Of a DNA stretch of 64,000 bases, positions 30,501 to 43,300 are shown piece by piece. Each line of letters opens with the position of its first letter. Within the stretch, counting starts at the first letter, position 1. Below the pieces are notes generated by a model. It was given only the letters and a program-made list of their open reading frames with translations. It searched no databases and was not told where the DNA came from. The position numbers and the translations under genes are program-made. The stretch is from Pisaster brevispinus (Eukaryota > Echinodermata > Asteroidea > Forcipulatida > Asteriidae), in NCBI GenBank assembly GCA_023634235.1, contig JAMKCF010000018.1, positions 5,964,768-6,028,767 of the forward strand, in the 5' to 3' direction.

Positions 30501-31225
30501 CTTCTTAAAACTCCCGGGTAACAAACAGAAAATCAACATAAAAAATACAACAATAAATCAGTAAATTAATACACATTATAGTGACAAAGGTCTGAGCTAG
30601 GTTTTCTGCACTTCTCGACTGGAGGTAGAAAGTATATCCTCGTCACTCAGATGGGCTCAGACGCGGATTCGGGTACAAGATGGCATGGCCCATTTCCGGG
30701 TCGGTCTGACCCGCAAAATGGTTTTTAAAAAAAACCACCTCAGATTCTGCGTCATTTTGACCCATTATGACCCGGATGTCAAAAAAAAAAAAAAAAAAAA
30801 AGACCCGGAAGTTTTTAAAAGTGTTTTTTTCAACAACTGAGAAATTCACGGACCTCAACACTTGCTCACAAACCTACTTCTGATCTTACAAGTTACTCCC
30901 TTTTTCGTTAAAACTAAACTGTAGAGTATAATTTCCTACGTAATATGTACATAAAAAAACACAAACAAACAACAATTATTACCCAACACTGGTTAAACTT
31001 AGTTAAGGTTGCAATGGCATTAACATTCTTAATAATGATTAACTGTAAATCCTAAAAACGATTACAAAAACCTTTGCATTTCCCATTTCTTCCTTAACTC
31101 TTATATACATCAATCATTCAACAACAACAAAAGGTCAAGAATTTATAAGTTTCAGTAACATCTGGGAACAATTTTGTCATGGCTTCCCCGGAGGACCATG
31201 TTTAGTCTTCAACGACGCTGAGTTG
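27531..31225. other. Gene-poor spacer between GPLD1 and the pleiotrophin-like gene
   Basis: Contains a fold-back element (27834-27994), a G-run at 29487, and GACCCGGA/TGACCC-rich sequence near 30650-30800 similar to 36080-36260. Otherwise AT-rich with no exon that I could support. Confidence 0.5.
27834..27994. mobile_element. Fold-back element with CCACCACTTTTTCA arms
   Basis: AAATTTCCGTATCCTGCCAC plus CACTTTTTCA on the left mirrors TGAAAAAGTGGTGGCTGGTT plus ACGGAAATTT on the right; about 160 bases. Confidence 0.8.
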
Positions 31226-31362
31226 TCAGCCCTTGCACGGGACAGCATGGCTAGCTCGTAGCTCGCACCGTCTGTCGCCCACGAGAAGCTTCCGGGTCCG
31301 GAGCTTGAATCCTTCCACGCATTTCCCGAAACCATTCCACGGACCGAAAAGACATTTTTCTA
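31226..31362 (-). CDS. Pleiotrophin-like exon 6 (C-domain 4 and stop)
   Basis: CLFGPWNGFGKC, ten rather than nine residues between the first two cysteines, then KLRTRKLLVGDRRC and VPCKG-stop. The protein ends two residues after the last cysteine, with no lysine-rich tail. Confidence 0.9.
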
Positions 31363-34300
31363 CTTTGGGGGAAAAGACAAAACAAACAAACAAACAAAAG
31401 TGTGAGTAACACTCCCTTATATGGCGGTATACATTATAATCGACCCCATGCATAATGACGACAAGCTCTCAACAAACAGCGCCCTCACTGAGGCAGCTTT
31501 TCGGAAGCTATCAGGGCTCAATTTCATAAAGCACAAATACTTGCTATGCACATGAAAATCCCGCTTAGCGGAAAAAGGTTAACAAACAGCACTACATAAA
31601 GCTTACATTGTTGCCACTGGTGCCCCGCTCATTTCTTGCTTAGTAAAGAAAGTTGCTAAGCTGAATTTTCTGCTCAACAGCTTTATAACATTTGGCCCTG
31701 TTCTTGGTGCGTAAAAACATGCGGGTGACCTCAACGCACCATTAGCGTTGTGCATTTTAAGCAAGAGGGTCTACAGATAAATTACAAACTATGTAAATCT
31801 GCCATAAACAATATGTTTTAACGGGCAATTTCAGCAAAACTAGTACATGGGATCTATGGCTTTTAGTGTCACATCCCATCCAAAAGACTGAGTAATTATG
31901 GTAAAGCAGCTTTCCCAGGGACACAAGTGTCACGAACGGGACTCGAACCCACACTCCACTGATGAGAAACAGCAGAGCTTGAGTCCGGTGCTCTTAACCA
32001 CTCTATAATATCACGCGCCATGATATAATTATTCAAGTGATAAACCACAAGGGAAACTGACTGGGTAATTTTTTAATAATTTGGGTTTGAACAAAGAACA
32101 ATTGACTGGAGCGGGACTCGAACAAACGACCTCCGGATTAACGTACCGGCGCTCTGATATATTGTGACATTAATTACTTCAAGCTTTTCCATCCACATTT
32201 CCGATAACAAAATGAGCATCAAACTGTTTCTTGCCCCCCCCCCCCCCAAGATGGTGCTACCTGACATCGACCATTCCGTCTTTTTGCTTCATCTAAAATC
32301 CACCAAAATAATGTCTGAATGAATTCCTCACCAGTGCCGTTCTTCCCGTAGCACGGTTTCGTTCGGGTCACGGTTTCTTCACAGTCTGGCGGAGTGATAT
32401 CTTCTCTCTCCAGTGTGCCGACAATTAGTCTTTTTTGCTCCTCTTCGTCACACTCGCTCCACTCGCCCCAACTATATATGCAAGCTGGAATCGCAAACAA
32501 CATACATGTAAATGGAATGAATGGATACAGCTATCTATGGTGCGCTTGAAGCAATGTTATTTTGTGGTCACACTGTGGTCTGGACCCCTGACTTGCTTGC
32601 AAACGGCATGTATGATTTCACTCTTCCCTCTTTTAGCAAAAGAAAAAGAAGAAAACATGTATATATCAAAATATCACTAGTAATAATAGTCGACCTTAAT
32701 TTTAAAAAAGAAAAAACGAAAGAAAAAGGGGGCATTTTATGACAGGGTATACTTTTGGTAATGTCAAATTCCAGTATATTCACCTTGTTTTATCCCAACA
32801 TAATGCATACAATAACCAAACTGTGAAAATTTGAGCTCATTGGTCATCGAAGTTGCAAGAAAATAATGCAGGAATTTTTTTTAACACCCTTGTTGCAGAG
32901 AATAATTGTTTGCTTTCAGATGCCCGAAGCCTTTAAATTCAGTTTCAAATTTTTGAGTGACCTCTTTCTCTAAAACACATTACTTCAAAAGGGTTCATTT
33001 CTAACGATGTTTTAAAATACCAGCAGCTCTCCAGTGCTCTTTTAAATGAACTAAGTAAGTTTTTATGGCCATTAAAAGCAGGATGTATTTTGGGGTAATA
33101 ACTCCACAATTTATAGGGATTAATCACCCAATAAGTATCATTAAAATCACACTTCTGCTAGACTCATTTTCCAGCCTTACCTACTGCACACCGCTGGTTT
33201 ATCTCTCGTACAAGCCTACACCCGGCGGACTCCTTAGACGGATCAGTTAGCGCGTCACGTCTTTTCCTCATGTCACTCGTGACGTTACAGTAACTCCAGG
33301 GGCCAATAATGTACTCGCAGTCTGGAAAGAGATCGAGAGAAAGTAACTTAAGTTTCAATGTATTTTGTTTTGGTGAACATAGTTAGACTGGTGCATCCAT
33401 AATAGGGGGTGGCGTGGAGAAGAGAACCTCACCCCCAAACCTCCCGATAACTTCAGTCATTGTCTTTAGGAAAACCTTTTATACAACAATCTGACTGGGC
33501 GCGAAGTAATGGGCTCCTTTTGACGGAGCTGTGTGTGCATTGAGAGTGTTGTGACAACTTGCACTAATTAGAAGCCATTTTCGTTCCCCACAAAACGCGT
33601 GTGCGTACACCAGGTACCAGGGTTGTGCTACATTTGGACCCAAAATGGCGTCCAGCATCCACGTGACCCCCCCCCCCCCAAAAAAAAAAAAAAAAAAAAA
33701 AAAAAAATTCTAAAAACTGGTTCCGGTGGTTCGGCGGCCACTGATCAAGTGTGTGATCGTACAAGTACGTTTGTTTTGCTGGGCTTGAGGTGGTTGGGGG
33801 GGGGGGGGTTTGCGCCCTCCCCTACTCCTTGATCTGCCATTACGTAAAAACAGTGTGCCCTCATCGGCAATTTTATTCTTTGAACCTCAGTTGTCGTGTA
33901 AAACGTTTGATGTAGTATTGAACCAAGACTAGAAAAAAACGTCTCCGTTGGACGGTCTTATGTCTATGTATAACACTTGCTAAAAGTCTTGCCTCAGTCA
34001 GTTTCATTACGAGTTGGACACAAACATGCTGAAAATCATAGTCGGTGGCACAGCATTATTTATAACGGTTTTTCTTGTTGATAAAATCATCAAGAGGGCG
34101 CCCTACCATTCTTGTTCTCCAGACGACGCTGATATTTATCACATGGTTTAGTAATGACTTTCTTCTGCTCGCAGAGAGTCGGATCACCGCTCTTCAAGGT
34201 GTATGTCCTCGTCTGCAGGCTGGTCTGCTCGTCACACTCTGTCCAGTCTTTCTTATCGTACTTGCATTCTGTTTGTTTAAAAATAGAAAACATGAACTTT

Positions 34301-37300
34301 AAAGTTAAACTTTTTTTCCTCTTCAATGTGTGTGTGAAAAAGTCGACATGGATTTTCGGATGGGGCAACAATAACAAGTAACTGGGAACGCGTAAACGGA
34401 GGTGGAGTCTTATTCTCGGTTTTTCTTTGATAATTTGCTAAGTTTAATTTACTTTCATATAATTTATGGGTGAAATTGGACTTTCCCAATTATATGAGAT
34501 AATTTTAATAACCTAACACTATATACGGCATAAAAGTATTTGAAGAACCAGACTCGCGCACGACGAAAAAACTCAACGGTTGAGATTAACTTTATCCTGG
34601 AAGTTCGATTACGCCCTAGACTCGCTCAGTCTATTGCACAAATTGACGCACTTCGCATTCTTCCAGGGCGGTCCCCAAATCTTAAGACAAACATTCCTTT
34701 ATAACAATACTTACTACCAGAGCTGCCACCCTCGTCTGCCTTCTCAGCCTTGTTTCGCTTCGGTGGGTCCCTGCCTCCCGAGCCCTTCGCACTCTGCCCG
34801 CCGTCATTCTGTCGATCCTTGCTCCCCGATCCTTTCTTCTTCCCTTCTCGGGCCTTGTCCCCCTGCGCTCGCTCCTTGCAGTAGACTCGACACGGCCGGT
34901 CCTGTTCCTTCTTTTTGCAGTTCTCCCCGTCCCTCGTGGCTCGCTCCACACCACGCCCGCAGGACCGACCGTCGCGGACCTCGCAGGAGCCCCACACCCA
35001 CTCGCTGCACCTCGGCGGGTTATGCTTGCTTTCGGTGTTGGCGGCTTGGTCAGAATCCGAGGGGGTTTCGGGTTGGCTCGGGTCGGTTTGGGGGACTGTC
35101 GGCGCTTGTTCCTTAGGGTTGGAGGTGGAGGTGGTGACAGGTGGGACGGCACCATCCGATTGGACGGCATCAGCTTGTGGCCTCGCTGAAAAATTAATAA
35201 ATCAAGGAACATTTATAAATTTCATGAAACAACATACACTATCATTTATGCATGTCCTAATGCACATGGTCAGCGCGCAAAGGATTCTGGGTGAAATCTG
35301 AGTCCCAACAAACACCGGCATGTCATCATGGCATGCTGAATTCTTAGCAACGCGGTACACAACTACAACACCTGGCATAGTTATATGTAAACTACAGCAC
35401 GGCGTCCATCTTGGCAGCTTAATTTACTTGTTTAACTGCACTCGGTTTCCCAAGATGCATTGCGCTATGTAATTAAATAATGACGCTCGTACAGGAAATC
35501 TCGTTTAGGAAGACTCGTTTGTGACGATTTTTTCGGGGTCTTGAGTTTAAAAACTCATTATAAAGGGGTATGCAGTTTTTTAAAATTTATTTGGAGTGCA
35601 AACTGATGCGTCCTCTCTACCGAGGGTAATGCAAACGAGCATTAACATTACGAAGTCACCCCTTGACCAACAAATGTAGTTGATAACATCAATTTATGAT
35701 TTGACTGGACGAGGTGTCCACAATCCAACCCCTCTAATTCAATCACATGGCACCATATACCCACGCACTTATTTCCTCCCCATAGAAATGCCCAGGGACG
35801 CGTAGGTGTTTGTATACCCTGGGAACAGCCACGCCCTAAACGCATGAAGTGTTTACAGACACAGCGGGAAGCCTTTGTCAACGCCAGACACAAAGTGGCG
35901 GCTTGAGATTTCATGCCCGTCCGAGGATCACTCTCAGAACACCCGGGCCAGAATCGACTCAAATCCTGGGTTTCAATGGGGGCTGGGTCCGATTTCACCA
36001 AACTCGTCGCAAGTAAAACGAAGCATCGCAGGGTTTGCGACGCGTCGCACACCTACGACGCGTCGCGGCGCTTCGTGAAATCGACCCCTGACCCAATTCT
36101 GGGTCAGTAGGATCCGGAGTTTGTGTCAAAAATGACTCAGAAATGGGTCAAACCGGAGGCAGAATCCGAGCTAAGATCACATTTACAAATCAGTTTCCAG
36201 GTTAGTCTGACGTAGAAATGGGTAAGCCCCCCCCTTTGACCCCTGGATCTGGGTTAACTCTGACCCAGAAGTTTTGTTTTAGAGTCAAAGGAAGTATTGG
36301 GCATTCAAATGCTCTATTATGTTCACAAACTTCTAGCGGCTTGTAAAAAGGCTAATATAGCTCAATGGGTTTCTATTATCCGGAAAGTTTACAAATCCAA
36401 CTCATACGCCCGGGGTACCCTTATACCCCCTCCAACATGCCCCCCTCAGCAAATCTTGCCATCCCCTGTTCCGGAAGGCATACCCCTAGGACCGGTGTTG
36501 TACCCCCCGATGCCCCTAATAAAATTCCCCCTAGTTTCACCCCAAGGTGTACTGCAAAGATAGATGTAACTAAATCCAGGCAGAAGGCCATCCTATATAA
36601 TGACAACTGACCATATATTTATTAATAATGTCACGCTGCTTTATGACTGACGTTATATAGTGCCAGCTCATTTCCACTCTGGGCAAATTTTAACGACGTA
36701 AACATGGATTATCATTATTATTTTTTTTTACATTAATTCTGCAGGATGATGTAAACCAAGTTAACACCAGATGAGTCAGAGTTCACCAGTGTCACGTACT
36801 TTGTCAGAGATTTTCTCACAGGATTTGGTAACTTTAAAACATAATTGTTTAATTTTAGTCTGACTAAAGCTGATTGATTTTGAAGTTCATACCAGAGAAC
36901 CATTTTCTCTCTAAAATACTTCCCTCCGAATTGATGTTCTATACGAGAAAACTGTAACTGAACCCCCCAAACAAACAAATGAAAACAAACAAAAAACAAC
37001 CAACAAACAAAAAACAACCAAAAAACTAACAAAACAACCAAAACAACAACAACAATAACAACATTAACAGCGCTACAGCTGACTTCGTTTTTTACGAGCC
37101 AAAATGATAAACAATGTGTTTGGCATGCTAAAAATTTGTGCATGGTTTTTCAATATTTTTTTCTGATGACTTACATGACGGATTAAGCCCAGATTTTCAC
37201 AGGTTTGTTACTTCATGTATAGTGTTGTTGATCACATAAAATGGTTTTACACAATATGTGCGACTATTTTGTCAGCTCTACCAATCCTGCATAATAACTT

Positions 37301-40300
37301 TAGGTCGTTTCACATGATCTGTTCGTGACAATCGTGCGGGGAAAGTACGAAAGTGTTTCTTCTTTCTTTCTTTCTTTCTTTCCTTTCATATTCTCATATC
37401 ATGATTCCTTCATTTTGTTCAAAACATGTAAATTTACGCCAACTGGTTTTTGCAGGGATGTAAATGCGAATGTTTCAGTAGATCACATTTTTTGAAGGGA
37501 AATATCACCGTTTAAAGGGGAGAACTAGGGTGCAGAATTCCCCCACGTGCAAAACTGTAAGTGGTTCGGTTGAAACTAAACAGTCCTGACTTTATACAGA
37601 AAGTTATCAAGTATGCAAGGCCATTCGTATAAAAAACAACAATGTCATCTTCAATAATGTCAAAGGATTGATGCAGGAGATACGAATCTGGGACTAAATA
37701 ATTGAACTTATTTGACAACAATGAGGGCGCTTTCAACGGTGAATTTGCTCTCATTGCAATCACAGTTTCATCCTATTTTGACTGCCTGTATGTTGTTTTC
37801 TTGTACCAGTGGCCAAATAATAACAATAATAACATAAAAACAACAATGAGAAGAAAAAAAGAAAGAAAAAAGAAGAAGAAGAAGAAGAAGAAGAAGAAAA
37901 ACAAAAACAAAAACGGAACAAGTTAAACATAAAAACAGATAAATAAAACCAACAACAAATACCTAGTCAACACCCCCAATGAACCCCAATAAATTGTACA
38001 TGTCTTACATCACGTAAATTCGGTTCACACACGCCCTCACGCGGTCAAAAACACTGCGAATTATGAAGTCAAATTGTCCTCATACTGGTACGAAACGACA
38101 GTAGTATTCATTTTGGAATTGCCTTCAAGTTGGTTGCTTCCAAGTTGCCTGCCAAATAATTGCTATCGTGTGACAAGGCCTCCAGGCTGGAAAGGGACTT
38201 GTTTCAATCTGCTGACAAAATCTCTGACAGATTGAGTTCAACAATGGACACAATCTCTCCCACAATCTCTCCTAGAATCTCGTCCAGAACCTGTCAAGAT
38301 TTGTGACCCGTAATATGGTTAGCAAACTGGGTGGGGCCTTTCCCCCAGCTACCTTGTCTACGTTCCTATTTCATCAAAACACTTAAAGGCGTCATTGGTT
38401 TTTTGAGTTGACTTTCATTCCATTGTGAAATTTTTCCATAGACTATTACAGGTGCAGTATATTGCCTGCCAGAAAGGCCCTGGAATGTACAATGTCACTC
38501 CTTTTGTACAATTAAAGTTAGAAGGTGTAGACCCCCTAGTTAGTTTGGTAGAATTGGTGGTAACAAATTTTGTTCACAAACCCCCCCCCCCCCCCCTAAA
38601 AAAAAAAAAACCCACCAAAACCCCCAACAAATTCGGGTTTAAATATTAGGCTTGTTGATTGCTGGAATCAAAATAAGCAGAATAAACAGTGATGTTGGGT
38701 GTCTTCAAGAATACAATTTTCTCAAATGTTACAATGTTTTAGACAATCATTTTTCTCTGGAGGATTGGTACCAGTATACTCTTTAACCAGTAATCGTGGG
38801 CGTATGGGAGACTCTTCGGTTAATTGGGGAAGAGGGGTTGATTTGCCCGAAATGTTACACAGATAAAAAACAGAAAGTGCCAATTTCTAATACCGGGTAA
38901 ACAGTCTGTTTTGCTTTCCCTGTCCAATGTTTTCCTTCCTCTTGCTGTGCCAAAATTGTCCCTACTGTTTTGCCCGAATTTGGGAAGGCATGCAGTCTCT
39001 GAGCCCCCCCCCCCGGGTCGTACACTTATGCCAGTCATGTACACGATATGTGGCAGAGGGTGCCTCCCCCTCCCCCCCCCCCAATGTTCTGATAACTTTA
39101 ACACACTCTGTTCCTCCTGCTGACAGAACCTGCTCAAAACCTCAAAAGAATTCCTGAGACTCCCAGAGCACAATGAAGACACAATGCGAAGGGTGTGCGC
39201 AGGGTGTGTTTGGGGGAGGGCGGGGGGGGGGGATGCACCATGCCATGTACCTAGCATGCACCAAACAACAATTTCTGATTGAAATCTCCTCCCCCCCCCA
39301 CCCCCGTTTCACGACATTATCTAAACCCAAACCTCGTCTTTAAAACCTGGTTGCAACATCACCACAGGGCTTGATGTTCGACCCCGAGCTCTACGGGACC
39401 CGAGTCCAAACGCCGTTTCCCGACTAGACGAACTGGATTAGCGATTTGTTGATAGGCTGGCCTTGTCATCAGTTGTAATTGCCAGTCTGTACAAAAAAAT
39501 TTCTGCGAGCCGTGGAAACTGCCCTTACATGTTCGCTATAATTTGGAAGGGAAATCGTTAGGTTGGGGGGGGGGGGGGCAATTAATGTGACTTGAATGAA
39601 AAAAGTGTTGTCTCAAGTTACTTAGTAATTTGAGAACTCAAACATTTAGGCATTTTTTTCTTAAATAAGCCTGGTCCGATTTTGGCTAATTTGACTCGTA
39701 GATTCAAATTTTAAATATGTATATTTTTTTGTAACAGAACTGTAAAGTAGTTGTCTTATAATAAGGTATTGAATGAAAACATTTGCACCAATGATAATTG
39801 GTACGGTACCAGTAGTTAATTAAAACTAAACGTAAATTATTATCCGGGATGTCTACATTATATCACGTTCATCAAGCATGTACAAACATTATTTTTTCTC
39901 TTTAATATTTATTTTTTTAAATACAAATATTATTATTTTAAGATTATTTGTTTTAATGTCTTTAATTAATAATCAAAAGTCAGGTTGAGATTTGGCAAAA
40001 GCTCTCAACATTATCGAGGTAATTGGTCCTTAGGGCAACCCGATCCACTCGATTCAGTTTCAACCCGGCGTAGAAGCGCATGTACGAAAACAAGCTCGCA
40101 AGAATGAAATTTCTTTTCGAAGCTGCGATAAATATATCTATAATTACGACAAACAAATTGATGAAACCTCTTGGCCAATACTTAATTGCTGGCGTAAATA
40201 CATAATAAATGGATACAAAATCATTGGTTTTTTGAAACGGTACACTCTTGTCCGTTCTGTACTTCGTCAAATGTCGTGAAACCATGTCGGTGAAAACTAA

Positions 40301-43300
40301 GGATTAAAGAAGGAAAAACAAATTGTCCGTCTTTTCTTGTCTGATTGTTGGGGAGGGGCAATGCTTTTTTTAGGGGGGGAGTGTAGGTCATTAGGTTAAA
40401 TACGCTCTAAAAACAACTGATATTTTATTCAACATAGTTCTGGGCCCAATTCAACTTGCTTAGGCAGAACATGTATCTTAACGTTTTTCTGCTAAGCAAA
40501 TTTAAGCAGAATACCAGTCACTGATTGTACACATGACATGGTATTTAAGCTGGTAACCGTATTCTGGTAAGTATAATTTTGTTGTGCTTAGCTACTTTGA
40601 GTACTAAAGCAGATAATATGTTTCACTGGGCCCCATGTGCCCAATTTCATAAAGCTACTTAGCAGACAATTCTGCTCAACACATTTCTTGGCTAAGCAAA
40701 AAAAATGAGTGGTGCACCAGTCGCAACGAAGTAAACTTTATGTAATGTAAGCTGGTAACCTGTTACTGGTAAGCAACATTTTTTTTTGTTCTTAGCAAGT
40801 TTTTGTGCTTACAGGCTTTATAAAAAATGGGCCCAGGTCGGAGCCTCCAGATCGCAAATAATCAATTATACATATACATTTTACCTTTAACAATAAAATG
40901 AAAAGCCATCGATCTAAATTTAGTTCCCGAGTAAAAAAAAATAATAATAAAAATCCCGGCCTCAAGGTCGCGGGACAGTAATTCATTTTCATCAAAGCTG
41001 TTCATGTTTTCTTGATGACTGTCACCGTGTAATACAGAGGTTTACATTCTCTCAATACTAGCTAGCACTCAAGGACTTTCATCCAAAGGGAATTGTTGAG
41101 GCTTGTCATTTATTGAGATGCTTTTTAAAGGATGATATATCGGCCATCATAGAATTGAAACTTGACTTGAAAGGTTGGGTCAAATGTTGGTAAGTACTCC
41201 GACAAATTAATGACCACAAAAAACTTCTTTGGAGAGAAGCACCGGCAGCTGTTGACAGTATAAACTATTTTGAGAAAGGATTCCCTTCGAAGTAATATGG
41301 TTTGGATAATGCTCCCCCCTAAAAAAAAAGGAATCATTTCTCAAAGTTCTATTGGGTTGGTGTCCGTTTGGGTATGCTGCGGCCAGAGAAGCGGTTGGTA
41401 CCCGCTGCCACTAGCGAAATCGCTAAACGCAGGAGTCGATGTTCTTGTGAAAACACCGGTTTTTGTGAAAGTTTTCTCAGCAAGTAGACACTGTTTTCAG
41501 CTGATAGTGTCAAATGTGACTTTCTTGTAACTTTCTTTATAATTTTGCTTAACAATCACCTTGACAAAAACCACTCAATGACACCGTACATCTCAACACA
41601 TGAAACAGCAACGTGGTGCATAGAAAGCATTGTATAGCCCGATGACAAGTATATAACAAACCTTAGTGACAGCTTTCATTTTCGGATAAATTTTTTTGAT
41701 CTATCGCCAGCAGGTGTCTTAATTTCTTTCTCCAGCCAATATCAAAACTGCTCTCTGGGGACAATTGGGCCAGCGATGAAATTCGATAATTCGCGATAAA
41801 TTGACAGATGTTATTTTAATCGGTGAGCGTGTTAAAGACGAAATGTTAGGGGGTGTCAGATTGTCAAAACAACCTGTGACAGGTTTGCGTATAGGAGATA
41901 ACCAACTCCAGGAGAATTTAGATGGGGGTTTGGACAATTTGAGCCGTTTTGGGATTGGTTCCCTGTAGTCATTCAATATACAGTGTATTGCAAGGAAAAC
42001 AGTAGCCAGGTGCAAGTTTGGTTGGCTGACTAGGGTGGACTAGACTTAACCGTAGTCGATCTAGTGACCCGACCGCTGCGTGGTTTGACTAGCTGGTCCA
42101 ACTGGATCAACCGAGTAGCCCTGGACCACCGTTACTTATAGTCAATTCCGCAAGTTACGTCACAATTGGTGAGTAATTTAATGATCGGAAGGTTTGTACA
42201 ATATGGCAATAAGTTATCTTTGCAGTGAGGTAATTCAGTTCATCAGTTCATGAGAAAATAGTAGAAAAGGAAAATAAGAATGAACTATTAACAAGATGTT
42301 ACGTCAACGTATTTACGTTTAATCTTATCTTAATCAAGTTGCTGAAATGAAACGATGAAAACGCGCACGTGTATACGCGCCACACACACTTATCAGCCAA
42401 TGAGAGGCCTTCGTTTGACCTCGGTGAGGGCGCTGTTAGAGCTCGTGACGACATAAGTTATGCAAGGACCCGGACAAAATTGAGTGTAGAGATTGATTGC
42501 GCCAAGAGAATGCGGAAAGTATTTGCCTTGTCGTGTGAAGTTATGAACTGGGCTTGACACTATGAAAAGGTGAGACGAAACATTAGTTAAATACGAAAAA
42601 GAAGAAGAAAAAAAAAGAACAATAATATATATTAAAAAAACTTTTAACCGGACCTTTAATACCTCATAACATAAAACAGCATACAACCGAGGGCGCCCTA
42701 CTGAAATGACGTCATGTGCATAAGGTCTATACAAAACAAATTACGTTACTAAAAAAATAGTGTAAAATGTAAAAAAAACAAAATCCCAACGAAACTTGGC
42801 TCATTCGCAAATTAGATAAACCAGGTGATTTCATTCTTGATTTTGTAAATATTACGTTAATTTATGTTCCATTTTTCTTCAAAAGACAGTACGTTAATCT
42901 CTTTGATTTGTAGAATTCGGACAAGATTTTGTATTAAATGCGACTGCGCCCTAAAAGAAAAAAAATATAATGAAGAGGAAGAAGAAAAACTAATGGAAAA
43001 AAAAAAAAAAAAAAAAAAAAATACACTGCTCGTCAAAAAAAAAGGAAGAAGTAGGATCCTCCACAGCCTTTCGTCATGGCTGCTTTGTCATTATTGCCTA
43101 TTAACACATCCTAATGGGGTGTTTTATTTATGGCCACAAATTTCACCTTTAAGACACCAAAGGCATATATGACATACCGCTCCGTCTGATGTAAAACCCA
43201 AGGGGATAGAATACTCTCCCCACTACATACTCCGACCGTTCTCAGAACTTTGTTTTACACTCTCTCTCTCTCCCTTTTTTCTAAATTGAAATCGAGTGAA

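Noticed and set aside
34580..35212. Long open frames of 176-178 codons on both strands
   Set aside because: They are shadows of the GC-rich pleiotrophin-like exon 2; only the frame with the six-cysteine N-domain matches a family and joins its neighbours in phase.
36297..36610. Proline-rich frame of 88 codons in pleiotrophin-like intron 1
   Set aside because: No homology recognised, overlapping frame equally open, opposite orientation to the gene and close to repeats.
41719..42015. 98-codon minus-strand frame
   Set aside because: No family recognised, phase-compatible splice sites not convincing, and the pleiotrophin-like exons 1 and 2 join without it.
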